Below, in pieces: positions 11,777 through 22,441 of a stretch of 60,000 bases of DNA. The notes below the pieces were generated by a model, which saw nothing but the letters and a program-made list of their open reading frames with translations, did not search any database and was not told where the DNA came from. Position 1 is the stretch's first letter. Every line of letters begins with the position of its first letter. The translations under genes were made by a program, and so were the position numbers. The stretch is from Takakia lepidozioides (taxonomy: Eukaryota; Streptophyta; Takakiopsida; Takakiales; Takakiaceae), in NCBI GenBank assembly GCA_030704615.1, contig CM060734.1:39326042-39386041 (forward strand), given 5' to 3'.

Positions 11777-13136
11777 GATTGTACTTATAAGACGTTGTTT
11801 GCCGTAGCCTTGTTGCCATTGACCCCGTGCCCAGTTTGAGCGGGAACAAAAGGGACAGAACCTACCTCTGTCAGGGGCTGACATTGGTAGTAAGACTTAC
11901 CTTCATATATAGAATTAATCCGGGTTTTCCAGATATCCTCTAGAAATCCCTTCACACAAGCATCAATCTGTTGTGTGTGATTTGCCCAAAAACTAGGCCT
12001 CAGGAGGGCCTGGGCTTTTGGCTCAGCCTCGAGACTTTCAAAGTTGGGAAACAGGGGTATAGGCACAATTCCCTTGATAGATTTGAAGAGATCGTCTCTT
12101 TGGTGAGAGAACCCCAGACAATGTATCAGTAAATGAATTTTGTCTTCAGATTGCCCACACAACGGGTAATTGCACTCTCCCTTTCCTCTCTGCTTCTGTT
12201 TGTTGTTCAAAGGTAGGCTTCCTACCCTGAGTTTAAACTTCAGTCTAGTGCCGAGAGTGGGTAGACCCTTGAGGTCATCCAAGATGGCATCCCCCATGTC
12301 ACTGACTGGAAACAAGTTCAGGGAAATTTTCTGCCTGACTTCATTTTCATCAGACAATCTCATGGCAACAGACATGGCTTTGGACACTACAGCCTCTAAG
12401 TCAGATTTATCCAGCAGGGTCAAGACTTGCAGATCCAGGTCCAGGTCCTTCAGAATCTCTTCTACTCTCTTCTGCCAGGACTTAGCCTATTTGACAGGGC
12501 GGTCCTGTTTCCAAGATATAGAGTCGATTAACTTAGGATATCTGGTGTTGGGCATATGTTGCAGCTAACCCCCCCATCTGTGCTTGAATTCATCTCGTAG
12601 GGAGCTTAAGGATGGAATGCCAAACTCACCCCGAACAGACATTGGCTGTTTTGGAGCATGCTCACATACACTCCTTAAGCACCCCCACTTCAATGGATTC
12701 TAGAGACTTAGCCTGGTTGGAGTTATCAACCCATATTGCAGATCCATACTCCAAGCAGGTCTAATAACGCGACAAAGCATGGTTTTCTTAACCTCAGAGT
12801 TGACCCCTCTGCAGTGGAAAAATTCAGTGAGCCCCAGAGCTTTGCCCTTGCCAGTTTGAACAACTTTCTGATTTGAACCCCAACCAAATTACAATTGAGG
12901 AAAACTCAATGCCCAGGTAAGTGTAGGAAGGGAGGACCGGGATCTCTTGGCTACCCCACTGCCACTTAAGATCACTTCCTCCCTCTCCTCTGTCGTTGAA
13001 TGCTACCACTGCACATTTGCTGTCATTAGCCTCTAGCCCCCAAAGATCAAAGTATTTCTTCGCGCAATCAATCAACTCCTGGAGATTGGTTGGAATCTCC
13101 CCTATGCTTGTGAAGTCATCCGCAAACATAAGGGCT
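11777..13136 (-). mobile_element. 5'-truncated LINE inside the CACTA element
   Basis: A 12-bp direct repeat GTTTAGGCCACA flanks the insertion (11765-11776 and 13137-13148), an ideal LINE target duplication. On the minus strand it starts five codons upstream of the reverse transcriptase FADDF motif. It contains LELIDCAKKYFDLWGLEAN-like sequence and, at 12423-11890, the C-terminal region with a zinc-binding CNYPLCGQSEDKIHLLIHC motif. It ends with CGTCTTATAAGTACAATC, without a poly(A) tail. Frameshifts around 12430-12820 break the frame. It is the same family as the copies at 9083, 41805 and 44285. Confidence 0.9.
11785..13129 (-). pseudogene. LINE reverse transcriptase, C-terminal part
   Basis: Two frames remain. 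The first (13129-12824) holds the catalytic FADDF and the following thumb-proximal sequence ending YTYLGIEFSS. The second (12423-11785, 212 codons) holds the zinc-binding C-terminal domain typical of plant LINE ORF2, with Cys-x4-Cys and His-Cys partners. The polymerase fingers and the endonuclease are missing through 5' truncation. The two frames do not join without frameshifts. Confidence 0.8.
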
Positions 13137-13148
13137 GTTTAGGCCACA

Positions 13149-13600
13149 TAATAGGGTACTGGTTACAAGCCTAACGTTGGATTACAACCAGTGTTCGCCA
13201 TGGGTATGACTTGTGCACAAAGATGAATTGCGACTATGTGAGTGTAGCATGCATGATGCAGCAAAGTAAGAAATTGCAGATTGCTTCTTGTGAAAATTGA
13301 AGTGGAGTGGGTACTTCTGCAAAGCCTCCATATTGGTGGCATCGTGACATGGAAACATCATCCGACAAAATGAGGGGAATGGGTAAGGGTTCTTCTCAAC
13401 AATAGCACAAAATTGCACAAGCCATGGTGGTGGCTCTACTAGAAGTTCAAACCAACATTAACAGTCATGGTAATGGTGTGCTAGTCATAGTGCAGCCTGC
13501 AAGAAATCTTAGCCCCTCTACATTATAGGTGAACTTCACTACCACCCATGGACCTCTTGAAATCTGGATAGTAGTGAACAAGCATGCTGCCATAAAAGCA
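13149..13600. other. CACTA internal sequence between LINE and transposase
   Basis: No recognisable domain. It is probably transposase 3' untranslated sequence, since the transposase frame ends near 13601 on the minus strand. Confidence 0.35.
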
Positions 13601-15095
13601 TTACACATCGACGTCAGGCAGCTCGTCCTTGCTATCATCTTCTTCCTCATCGGTACTGTCATTCTCCACCACAATGGGGGTCTCGTTGTGCACATCCCTG
13701 TATAGTGAGGCAAGAACTTCGGGAGTCACTTCAATTGTCTGGCCCAAATTTGGGCCTGCAACATGTGTCTCTTCGACTCGTTCAGGGGCTAAGAGGCCTT
13801 CCACAGTACGAAGATCATCGTTACCAATTGACACATCACAAACCACCCGAGAAGATCTGGGGCTTTTCTCAAGGACCACATTCCACCGAGGTTCATGAAC
13901 ACAAGTGCTGAAAAATACCTGCTCCACTTGTGACGGCAGCACGAATGGCTGCTCTTGTGGAGCCAACATTTGGGAGAAATTCACCAATGTGAACCCACAA
14001 TCATCCTGCTTCATGGATGCACGCTGATTGCGGCTCCCCTTCTTTGCCCGAACCCAAGAACACAACATCACAATGGGCCTTGTCTTCCCTTAGTCAATTT
14101 CCAGTATCTCCCTAATGACACCCACGTATGCAGGCTTTCTACCACCTCCTCTCCTGCACTGTTTGTAGATACATGGTGGAAAATAGATGACACCCCTGAG
14201 TCATATGACACTCTACTGTGCCAAATATGGTTGAAGACACCCTGTAGTGGTTTCCATAAGCTAACATGCTATTGTATGAAGTTGCAATGATCGAGGGAGG
14301 CCTGGACAAGTCCAACATTTGGCAATACATGGGATCAGATTCGGAATTGGGAATCCTGCCACATGTGAGCGCACAACATCAACCAGCCAGTCTGCGTATT
14401 TGGGAGGAAGAGCCAAGTGAGGTGGGTACTCATAGTCCTCCCCGTGAGCTGCCCTCCTTCGGCACGTTCTTCCTGCAGAAACAACCATCGCCTTGCCTCC
14501 ACACGTGCTCGAATTGTTTCATACATCCTGACATATATGAATGTGTCCCTCCTGCGAGAACCAACACGTGCACATAATGCAATCACATGACATCCAGCAA
14601 CTACAAACAGGCATAAACATCAACAATGAACTGTTGCATTGTCACCTTTGTTAATGAGCTTCTCACTTACTCAAACATGGTGCGTATGCTAGGATAGTTT
14701 TCAATGATGTACTGGTGGAGAACTGAACACAGTTCTGCCGAATTTGCGGGGTTTCCTGCTCCTTCCAATACGCAGCTCCTTCTTTCCCACATACGTCAGT
14801 CAGTACACCAGACGATGTCCCTCGGCCATATTGCTTCGTCTTTTGCAATACCCACATCTCTCCACAGGGTAACCCTCGGCCATATTGCCTTCGGGCTTTG
14901 CCATGTTGCGAACGTACCCTTTGTAATCCTTTATAGCCCGCTCCACAGGGTACATCCACCGGGAGGTCACAGGGCCACACAAATCCAGCTCGTCAACTAG
15001 GTGAATAAGCAAATGCGTCATTATATCTGGGAACTCTTTTTCAAGGAGGCTTCTGCTCAGGCATTTGGAAGTCTACTTAGACTTTGCAGCTTTGT
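13601..15095 (-). pseudogene. CACTA TNP2-type transposase, C-terminal half
   Basis: Read on the minus strand from about 15095, LLEKEFPDIMTHLLIHLVDE runs into LCGPVTSRWMYPVERA, then GYVRNMAKPEGNMAEGY. This is the conserved domain (DUF4218 in Pfam naming) that follows the tnp2 catalytic region. After frameshifts, 14071-13601 reads DDCGFTLVNFSQMLAPQEQP, FVLPSQVEQVFF and RWNVVLEKSPRSSR, the DUF4216-type C-terminal domain, followed by an Asp/Glu-rich end. The N-terminal tnp2 catalytic part was not found up to 16074, so the gene is truncated as well as frameshifted and cannot be active. Confidence 0.82.
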
Positions 15096-15269
15096 GCATT
15101 TTTGTAGCAGCACCGGATTAGACTATGGAAATGATCTCAAATCATTAACTCACATTGTATTTGAATTGATGTTCCAATTTCAAGTGTGCTTTCATGTTTC
15201 AATGGTGTTTTTGTGTGCTTTGAATGGTGCTTTATGTTTCAATGCTGCTAGAGTCAGGCCCATGACTAC

Positions 15270-15850
15270 ACTCGTGTATAGGACTACCTCCCATCCACAG
15301 AGCCTCCGGCACGTGCCACTTTACCCCCCCCCCCCCCCGTGTTCACCCATACGCGTGCCACGTGCTATATCCAGACTCCACAGAGCACCATGGAAGTCAT
15401 ATGTTCCAGTCATAACAACCACCCCCACCCTGCGTAATTTGACTCCACGTGTGGACCTGGCATTAAATGTCCGAAGTCATACATGCCAGTCACGAAAGCC
15501 CCTCCCGAAGCCCATTGTCCTGGCACGTGTCATGTCCCATTTGCGCCACGTGTGGCACTGGGGTTAGTCGGCGGGAGTCATACATGCCAGTCTTGGAAGA
15601 CCCCCTCTCCCTCACCCTCTCACGCCACGCGTCATGTCCAGTCTAATCCGCATCATGTCCAGTCTAATCCACGTGTTGTCCTGGGGGTTAATTTGCGGAA
15701 GTCACCCTATCGTGCCACGTGTCGTTCCCGGTATTCTCCACGTGTTGTCCTGGGGTTAATCCTCCGAAGTCGTATATGCCACTCGTGAAGACCTTGTCAC
15801 CTTCCCTTTGTCGTGACACGTGGCATATCCCTTCCGTTCCACGTGAAGCT
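15270..15850. repeat. CACTA subterminal repeats
   Basis: Variants of CCACGTGT/CACGTG and GAAGTCATACATGCCAGTC recur about every 60-110 bp (for example near 15400, 15473, 15569, 15701 and 15766), with CCTGGGGTTAAT twice. Such arrays near CACTA ends are known transposase-binding regions in En/Spm elements; that role here is inferred. A long C run lies at about 15327-15341. Confidence 0.7.
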
Positions 15851-16036
15851 GACATGGATTCGCAATCAATTATTACGGTCTTATCAATGACTATGATTAG
15901 GCGTCCCCGTTGCCACGTCAACAGTGAACTCCACGACTGGTAGATACGACTCTATGGCGCTTACGACTCATTTGTCACAACTGACTGGGTTTATCTGACT
16001 GGGCAGTCATGCAGTCATAAAAGGCTGATACGAATG

Positions 16037-16074
16037 AAAAATAGCAGACGTAAAAGCCGGATTTTGTTGTAGTG
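16037..16074 (-). repeat. CACTA terminal inverted repeat, right
   Basis: The complement begins CACTACAACAAAATCCGGCT, the canonical CACTA start, and mirrors the left end at 9923. Confidence 0.85.
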
Positions 16075-16077
16075 AAA

Positions 16078-16282
16078 GCTGCTTTTGACATAGATGGATC
16101 AACTATACATTCAAGTTTAGCCATTCCTCTAAACACAAATTGATGAACGTTGTGATAGTTTGACAAAACAATAGATCAATTACAATTGCTCGTATTAGAT
16201 GAAATTTCATTGGTTGAAAATTGCAGGTTAAAAATAATAAAATGTGTACACAACAGTTTTTCGGAGGCCTTAATATTGTAAT
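16078..16282 (+). other. Helentron helicase fragment between CACTA and copia
   Basis: This 205-bp island codes for the GSTIH and Walker B parts of the split helicase. It ends FFGGLNIVI, directly before the copia LTR, and continues as TGDLYQ after it. One stop-like slip occurs near 16140. Confidence 0.8.
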
Positions 16283-16552
16283 TGTTGGCTGTTACAACAT
16301 TCATCCAAAACCACGTGTCCTCTGGCATTCACCTATTTTCTTCATAACTAAGTTTTCTTTAAGTAGCTTTAGTTGTTGCAAAAACTCTCTCCTGTGTTGG
16401 CATCGTTTTAGTATGCAATAGTCTGTATGCACAGATGTGCTAACGTTGTTTTAACACGAAGAATTTGATCTGTGTTTGCTCTAAGTCTGTATTGATTACT
16501 AGTGTCTCATTGCTATCCTAGAACTCGTGTAAGTCTGTCTGCATTTCTTGAC
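16283..16552 (+). repeat. Copia 5' LTR
   Basis: Begins TGTTGGCTGT and ends TTCTTGACA, giving TG...CA ends. About 91% identical to the 3' LTR by eye. Confidence 0.9.
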
Positions 16553-16569
16553 AGGTTATGGGCCCACAC
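16553..16569 (+). promoter_or_regulatory. Primer-binding site for the 5' half of initiator tRNA-Met
   Basis: GGTTATGGGCCCACACA directly follows the 5' LTR. It is the complement of the anticodon loop and stem of eukaryotic initiator tRNA-Met (loop CCCAUAAC). This is the half-tRNA priming arrangement known from Drosophila copia and yeast Ty5, not the tRNA 3'-end site (TGGTATCAGAGC) of most plant copia elements. Confidence 0.75.
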
Positions 16570-16601
16570 ACATCAGGCTAGTGTAGAAACAAGAGACGTG
16601 C

Positions 16602-17468
16602 CTGATCTGTTCACAGCGATGGAGACTAGAGATGTAGCACATATCAGAAATTTTGATGGGAAGCATAGCTTCTCACTGTGGCGATACCAAATGGAAATGG
16701 TTTTCCATGCCAAGAAATATATGAAGATTGTCAACGGCACTAAGACGTTGCAGAAGCAGATGAGCATGATGACTGGATAGATAAGAATAATCAGGCAAGA
16801 GTGTTGATAGCATCAGCGATTGATGAGACTTATCTAGAGATGCTCATCCAGTGCACAACTGCTACAGAAATGTCGGTTAGGCTCAAAGCTATCCACGAGC
16901 AGAGGTCTAAGGAGAACATCCACATTCTCTAGAGCAATTTCTTTGAGTATAAACTACAAAAGGGAGATAGTATGGTACCGGTCAAGCATATTTCCAAGGT
17001 GGAAAATATGGCAAGAGGCATCACAGATCTGGAGTGGTGATACCTGAGAAGCTTGTTATTACAAAGGTGATGTGTAGTTTATCACCTAGTTATAGACATT
17101 TGATGTCCGCTTCGGACTGCTTGCCCGAGGAGTCGCAGACTATACAGAATCTCACGATTCGTTTGCTCAAGGAAGAGAGCCTTAATAAGATGCAAGGCAC
17201 AGATGACACTGAAAGTGACAAAGCTTTTTGGACAAAGACCGGATCAAAGGATTATCGACAGAAAGAAAAGAAGCCGGATAGTGATTATGTAAGGGAACTG
17301 AAGAAGGTGACACCGTGTCACAATTGTGGTGAGGTGGGCCACTGGGCCAGAGAGTGTCCTAACAAAGGGAGGAAATATAAAGGAAAGTTTGACAAGAAGA
17401 GCGAAGCAAATCTTCCAAGCAGTAGTGCAAGGAGTGATGAAACTATAGCTCTCATGGCTCATTCTTAA
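16602..17468 (+). pseudogene. Copia gag (nucleocapsid with zinc knuckle)
   Basis: The likely start is the ATG at 16619 (METRDVAHIRNFDGKHSFSL), followed by WRYQMEMVFHAKKYMKIVNG, a standard copia gag N-terminus. Frame slips occur near 16780 and stops near 16930 and 17040. From 17034 to 17468 an open frame ends with the zinc knuckle CHNCGEVGHWAREC (C-x2-C-x4-H-x4-C, 17315-17357) and a Lys-rich tail. Gag forms the particle that packages the RNA. This copy is broken. Confidence 0.85.
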
Positions 17469-18615
17469 GTGTTCATTGCTTCAGGCAGTGATGATATCTG
17501 GTACGCAGATGGAAGGGCATGTGAGCACATGATAGACAGAAAAGAATGGTTTAAGATTTTCAAACCTGTTGCTGAAGGCACATGGTCAGTTCTTGTCGCA
17601 GATGATAGTGAACTGTGGGTTGCTGGTATTGGTGACATTGATGGCAATAGAAACATTGAGGGAGTGTGGTTGAGAGGAACTTTAACAAATGTCTTATATG
17701 TTCCTAAGTTTGAGAATGAATCTTTACTCCATAGGCCATGCGACAGATAACAATATCTACACGAGGTATGGGAAGCTCGACTGTATCATGAGAGATCAAG
17801 CAGGAGAGGGGAAGGTTGTTTGTACAGGGTCAAGAATAGGTAAACTGTACAAGTTGAACCTTAAAGCTATAGAGCAAGAGTCCATGGCAAATGTTGCAAG
17901 TGACCATCTAGTTCAAGATCCTTCTCAATAGCCAGAGAGATTGGAAGGAAACCTTGTGTTAACAAATGCACAGTTATGGCATCAGCGCATGGCTCATGTC
18001 AGTGTAAAGACAATACTGAAAATGAAGGTCAACAATGTCGTTGAAGGTCTTAGAATCACTAACCAGGAAGGAGATATCAGTCAGTTTTGTGAGGGTTGTA
18101 TGTATGGAAAACAACATCGATCAACCTACTCTTCTGACCCTGAGAAAGAGAGATCCCTTACTCCTGGAGAGTTTTTCCATTCAGATATTTGTGGACCTAT
18201 GTCTATAAAATCCATGGGCGGCGCATCTTCCTACATTCATTTCTTTATCAGTAACAAGTCAGAAGCATTTGAATGCTTCAAGATCCTAGAGAAAGCGGTG
18301 TTCCAACAGATTCAGACTAAGATCATCAAATTGCGAACAGACATGGGAGGAGAATATATTGGAAAGGCATTTGAAGGATATCTTGATAGCAAGGGAATCC
18401 ATCATGAGAAGAGTGCCCGTTACACTCCTGAACAGAACGAGTATGTTGAACGTGACAATCGAACAATTGTTGAGGCAGTCAGAAGCATGTTACATGCTAG
18501 AGATTTATCCCTTGATCTATGGGGGTACAAAGAGAAACGTCCATCAGTTGGTCACCTCAGAGTCTTCGGATGTAGTGCTTTCAAGCATATTCCAAATAGC
18601 TGCGAAAAAAACTAG
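17469..18615 (+). pseudogene. Copia protease and integrase
   Basis: The protease region reads WYADGRACEHMI (about 17500-17535), where family members have an Asp-Ser/Thr-Gly active site, so the catalytic motif is damaged. The integrase N-terminal HHCC finger follows (WHQRMAH ... CEGCMYGKQH, about 17974-18118). The catalytic core has Asp in HSDICGP (18184) and in LRTDMGGEY (18340), and Glu in YVERDNRT (about 18447), where PQQNG is changed to PEQNE. A stop near 17929 and a frame slip near 17735 interrupt it. Confidence 0.85.
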
Positions 18616-19993
18616 AACCAAAGAGTCAGAAGATGCTGAAGATAGGGTATAGCACAAAGAGTCGTGCTTACAAGCTCTTGAATCCAGTTTCCAAGAAAAC
18701 CTCTATCAGTGCAGATGTGGAGTTCGATGAAAGCTCATCTACGAGTGTTTTGGAAAATTCACAGGGAGCCAAGGATGCAATTGAGATATCTCTCACAAAC
18801 CCTACTCAGTGTGCAGTACTTGCAGAGCTTCTTGTTGGTAAAGAGAGTGAAGAAGTCTATGTTGCAGAGCTTCCTGGTGCTGAAGAGATCGAAGAAATCC
18901 ATGTTGCCGCTTAAGGCTTTGACGAGAATGAACCTCCTAGGGTTTGTCGACCACCTGTTCGGTTAGGCAAGTGGGACATGTCGCGGAAGCGTGGTGACAC
19001 TTCATTTGCTTGTGTAGCGGATGACAGTTATCTTAAAGACGAACCAAGGTTTTTCAGTGAGGCCATGAGATCTAGGGATGCAGACTTGTGGCGACAGGCA
19101 ATGGATGAAGAGTATGCATCTTTGCTGAAAAACAATACATGGATTCTTCAAGAGTTACCCACCAACACAAAGGTTGTGCGCTGTAAGTAGGTCTATAAGG
19201 TGAAGTACAAATCTGATGGAGAAATCGAGTGTTTCAAAGCCAGAGTTGTTACCAAAGGCTATTCTCAGACAGCAGGAGTTGATTTCGATCGAACATTCTC
19301 ACCCATAGTGAAGCATGACTCCATTCGCACCATTCTGGCTATGGCAGCCACTCACGACATGGAGATTGTTCAGTTTGACGTTAAAACTGCGTTCCTGAAT
19401 GGTGATCTTCTGGAGGAGATTTATATGGAGCAGCTAGAAGGCTACAAGCATATTGGAAAAGAGAATTAAGTCTGCAAGTTGTTAAAGAGTCTCTATGGCC
19501 TTAAACAGACAACAAGACAATGGAATGTGAAGTTTGACTACTTTCTTACAAAATACAATCTCAAGGCCAGTGAAGCTGACCCATGTGTGTGTACTACAGT
19601 AAAGACAAGGTTAAGACCATTTCGGGAATCTTTGTGGACGATGGCATTTCTTGTTGCACTGATCGATTTAAGTTGGATGATATGGTCAAAAATCTCAAAT
19701 CTATGTTTGAGATAATCACGGGAGATGCATCTTACTATGTGGGCTTGCACATCCATAGTTCAGGGCAGGGAGAGCTCTGTTTGTAAATCAAGAATGCTAT
19801 ATCCAGAAGGTAATCCATCATTTTGGTTTACAGGATGCCAATGAAGTTTCCACGCCGTTAGACACACACGTGAATCTTACAGTCTTCCCAGAAGAAGAAA
19901 GTAACGATCAGCTTTGCATTGACGTGTCATACAAGGAAGCTGTGGGGAGTATCATGTTTGCAATGATACTTACTCAACTTGAAATTGCATATG

Positions 19994-21390
19994 GAGGGTT
20001 GCTAGATCGTGAACAGTGCTCACGTGAGCCTATGCTCACGTGAGCGGTGGCTGGCTTAGGGGTTTTTGAAGGTATTGTACCCATTACCGCGGATGGCACT
20101 TATAACCGCTGGTGCTACCGTTCGCGAAGAAGAGAAGCCCAATAAAGGCAGGGTTGAGTGATGATGATGTATTTGCCCACTAAAGTATACTGGGTCCAAC
20201 GATATGATGATGATAGGCAGCCATGGCCAAAGTCCTTTGCTTGGTCAATACCTTCTGCAAGAACGCTACTTTCTTGTTAGCTAGCTCTTCTTCGGCAACT
20301 CGCTGGTTCATCATACGTCGCTGGTTTATCATACAACAGTATTGCTGCCCGCAAGCCGATGCAGGACAGTATGAAATAGCCGTTGTCTACGCATACAGGG
20401 CCTCTACAAAGTAGTTAATGCCTCCACGCTGCACTTTCCCAACCTAAGAGTTGCAGGCTGCCTCATCCCTTCGCCATATGCTCACTTGTTACGGTGCTGA
20501 AACTCCATCGATATTGGTTACATGCCATCTCTATTCAGTACTATCACTTCCGTCACAGAGAAATCAGCAGCTAAGCAACAAACCAATCATTCTTCTCAAA
20601 ATTTCATTTTTCTCTTAACGGTAGGTTTCCTGGACACGAGTAATCCCTTCAACTGCTAATTTTCCACTCAATCTTGCACTCACTCAACTGAGCTGACATC
20701 TTAAGGAAGCTTCAAAAAACAAAAGACTAGTGCTAACTTAAGACTCGTATCTCGCACTAAAAGACACAAGCTCATCTCTCTCGAGTGATATGAAAACTAA
20801 ACTCACACTGTCTGTTGACACAAAAACACGAAATACAATACAATCACTCGTTAAAATAAGAGTCGAGCCAGGGGCACCCCAAGCTATGGGGACTCCACCC
20901 CACAACATCCTACTCTCCCTCCATAAGTACTCTCAGATGCTAAGCAGCGAGGGAGCTTGGTCGTGCAGGCTCAACTCGAGAGAGATGAGCCGCACGACTG
21001 ACGAGTTCGTGAAGATAAGATGGTTCAGGTGTCAAGCTAAACTTGACACCTGACTTAACACTTGAACTAATTCCAAGTGTTAAATACAAATAACTAGATT
21101 TATTCTAATTAGTTTCACATTGTGTTTATTTAACTTGACAGGGTCTAATTTCATCATACTGTACATGCCTATTTCCACGGATATAGGTCCAACGGGAATA
21201 GGTACCCTTTCTTCGACCGTTTGTCCTCTATTATTTGCTGACATGGCCTCCGCTCGGGCTGACATGGCATCCGCTCACGCTGACGTGGCGTGAGCGTGGG
21301 CTCATGCCACGTCACAGTGCGTTAGCCTGTGCTCACGCCACGTCAGCCCCGCATGAGCGTGCGCTCACCGCTCACGCCATAGCGTCGCTC
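19994..21390. mobile_element. Non-autonomous Mutator-like element (MULE), 1,397 bp
   Basis: A perfect 9-bp direct repeat TTGCATATG flanks it (19985-19993 and 21391-21399). Removing it and one copy restores the copia reverse transcriptase frame (EIAY to ATSIVA). The ends are inverted and imperfect: GAGGGTTGCTAGATCGTGA against GAGCGACGCTATGGCGTGA (complement of the right end). A 9-bp duplication and GAG-type ends fit Mutator-like elements. There is no transposase; the longest frames are about 87 codons and unrecognised. Both ends carry many GCTCACG and CACGTGAGC motifs, and two perfect hairpins lie at 21026-21083. Confidence 0.85.
21026..21083. repeat. Two adjacent perfect hairpins inside the MULE
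   Basis: CAGGTGTCAAG (21026-21036) pairs with CTTGACACCTG (21042-21052) over a 5-base loop. Immediately after, TTAACACTTG (21055-21064) pairs with CAAGTGTTAA (21074-21083) over a 9-base loop. The two stems share related arm sequence (CACTTG/CAAGTG and GTGTCAAG). Confidence 0.85.
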
Positions 21391-22167
21391 TTGCATATGC
21401 TACTAGCATTGTGGCTAAGTTATGTGAAGCACCAAGGCCTTCTCACTGGACTGCAGTTGAGCGAATCATTCGTTACGTGAAGAGTACTTGTACCCATGGC
21501 ATCTGCTATCATGGGACAGAGAATGATAATTCTCTTCCAGGTTTCTGTGACGCTGATTATGGTGGTGACATCGACACACCAGGAAATCTCGCTCAGGATA
21601 CATGTATCTTTTTGGCAATGCTGCCATTGCATGGAGTAGTCAACGACAAAAGTGCACTTCAAATCCGACGACAGAATCTGAATATATTGCGGCATGTACT
21701 GCTACTAAATAAGCCATTTGGCTCAAACGATTGCTTGGGAATATTGGCGTTCCTCAGGAGACAGCCAGTGTCCTACATTGCGATAGCCAGTCAGCTATCA
21801 AGCTCGTGAAGAATCCTGAGTTCCACCAAAAGACTAAGCATGTGGACATTCAGTACCACTTTGTCTGAGAGAAGTACAATGATCAGCAGATCTAGCCTAT
21901 GTACATTCATACTGGGGCACAGATCACTAATATTTTTACTATACCACTATGCAAAGATCTCTTCTAGAAGTTTCGAGAGCTCATGGGTGTGGTGCCTTTG
22001 CCTGCATCTGATGGAAGTCAGGGGAGCTCAGAATTCAGAGGAAAACAAGTGGGAGTGTAATTTATGATGGCTGAGTGGGAGCTCTAACAGCCGATCGTCT
22101 CTTTGTGTTTCCTTTGTTCTTTTTCTTGCAAATGTGAAGATGGCAAGTTTTGGTGAATGAGTGGGAG

Positions 22168-22441
22168 TGTTGGCTATTATAACATTCATCCAAAACCACG
22201 TGTCCTTTGGCATTCACCTATTTTCTTGATAGCTAAGCTTTCTTTAAGTAGCTTTAGTTGTTGCATAAACTCTCTCTTGTACCGGCATTGTTTTAGTATG
22301 CAGCAGTCTGTATACACAGATGTGCTAACATTGTTTTAACATGAAGAATCTGATCTATGTTTGTTCTAAGTCTGTATTGATTACTAGTGTCTCCTTGCTA
22401 TCCTAGAACTCGTGTAAGTCTGACTGCATTATTTCTTGAAA
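22168..22441 (+). repeat. Copia 3' LTR
   Basis: Begins TGTTGGCTAT and ends TTCTTGAAA, with a small insertion (GCATTATTTC against GCATTTC in the 5' copy). Its end mutation (CA to AA) and the differing flank support an old insertion. Confidence 0.88.

Larger units (their letters stand above)
9923..16074. mobile_element. CACTA (En/Spm) DNA transposon, 6,152 bp
   Basis: The right end (complement) starts CACTACAACAAAATCCGGCT and the left end starts TACTACAACAGATTCCGGCT. The inverted similarity continues over about 30 bp (CTTTTACGTCTGC against CTTTAACATCTGC). CACTACAA is the signature of the superfamily, and a 3-bp AAA duplication flanks the element. The left terminal C has become T. Subterminal copies of TGGTAGATACGACT occur at both ends (about 10104 and 15939). 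Inside is the C-terminal half of a TNP2-type transposase on the minus strand and a LINE insertion. It sits inside the helicase of the Helentron-like element. Confidence 0.88.
18978..22060 (+). pseudogene. Copia reverse transcriptase and RNase H (interrupted by a MULE)
   Basis: The reverse transcriptase starts with WRQAMDEEYASLLKNNTW and has an in-frame TAG at 19188 and TAA at 19467. It includes KARVVTKGYSQTAGVDFDRT, QFDVKTAFLNGDL and, after a frameshift near 19590, the catalytic FVDDGI (19631-19648; family norm YVDD). The sequence LTQLEIAY at 19969-19992 is cut by the MULE and resumes with IVAKLCEAPRPSHWTAVERI at 21409. RNase H follows (FCDADYGGDIDT at 21543) with further slips to about 21880. 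The polypurine tract is GTGGGAG just before 22168. Confidence 0.87.
16283..22441 (+). mobile_element. Ty1/copia LTR retrotransposon, 6,159 bp including an inserted MULE
   Basis: Two LTRs of about 270 bp flank gag and pol in the copia order (gag, protease, integrase, reverse transcriptase, RNase H). Flanking 5-mers are GTAAT (16278-16282) and ATAAT (22442-22446), one mismatch. Removing the element and one copy restores the helicase frame. The LTRs differ at about 23 positions by my eye count, mostly transitions. The primer site matches the anticodon region of initiator tRNA-Met. A 1,397-bp Mutator-like element interrupts the reverse transcriptase/RNase H region. Several stops and frameshifts show it is inactive. 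Confidence 0.92.

Noticed and set aside
15326-15341. Long C run as a functional G-quadruplex site
   Set aside because: A single homopolymer run with no neighbouring G or C tracts in phase. More likely slippage or an assembly weak point.
16553-16569. Absence of a primer site in the copia element
   Set aside because: I first looked for TGGTATCAGAG and found none, but the sequence after the LTR matches the anticodon half of initiator tRNA-Met instead.
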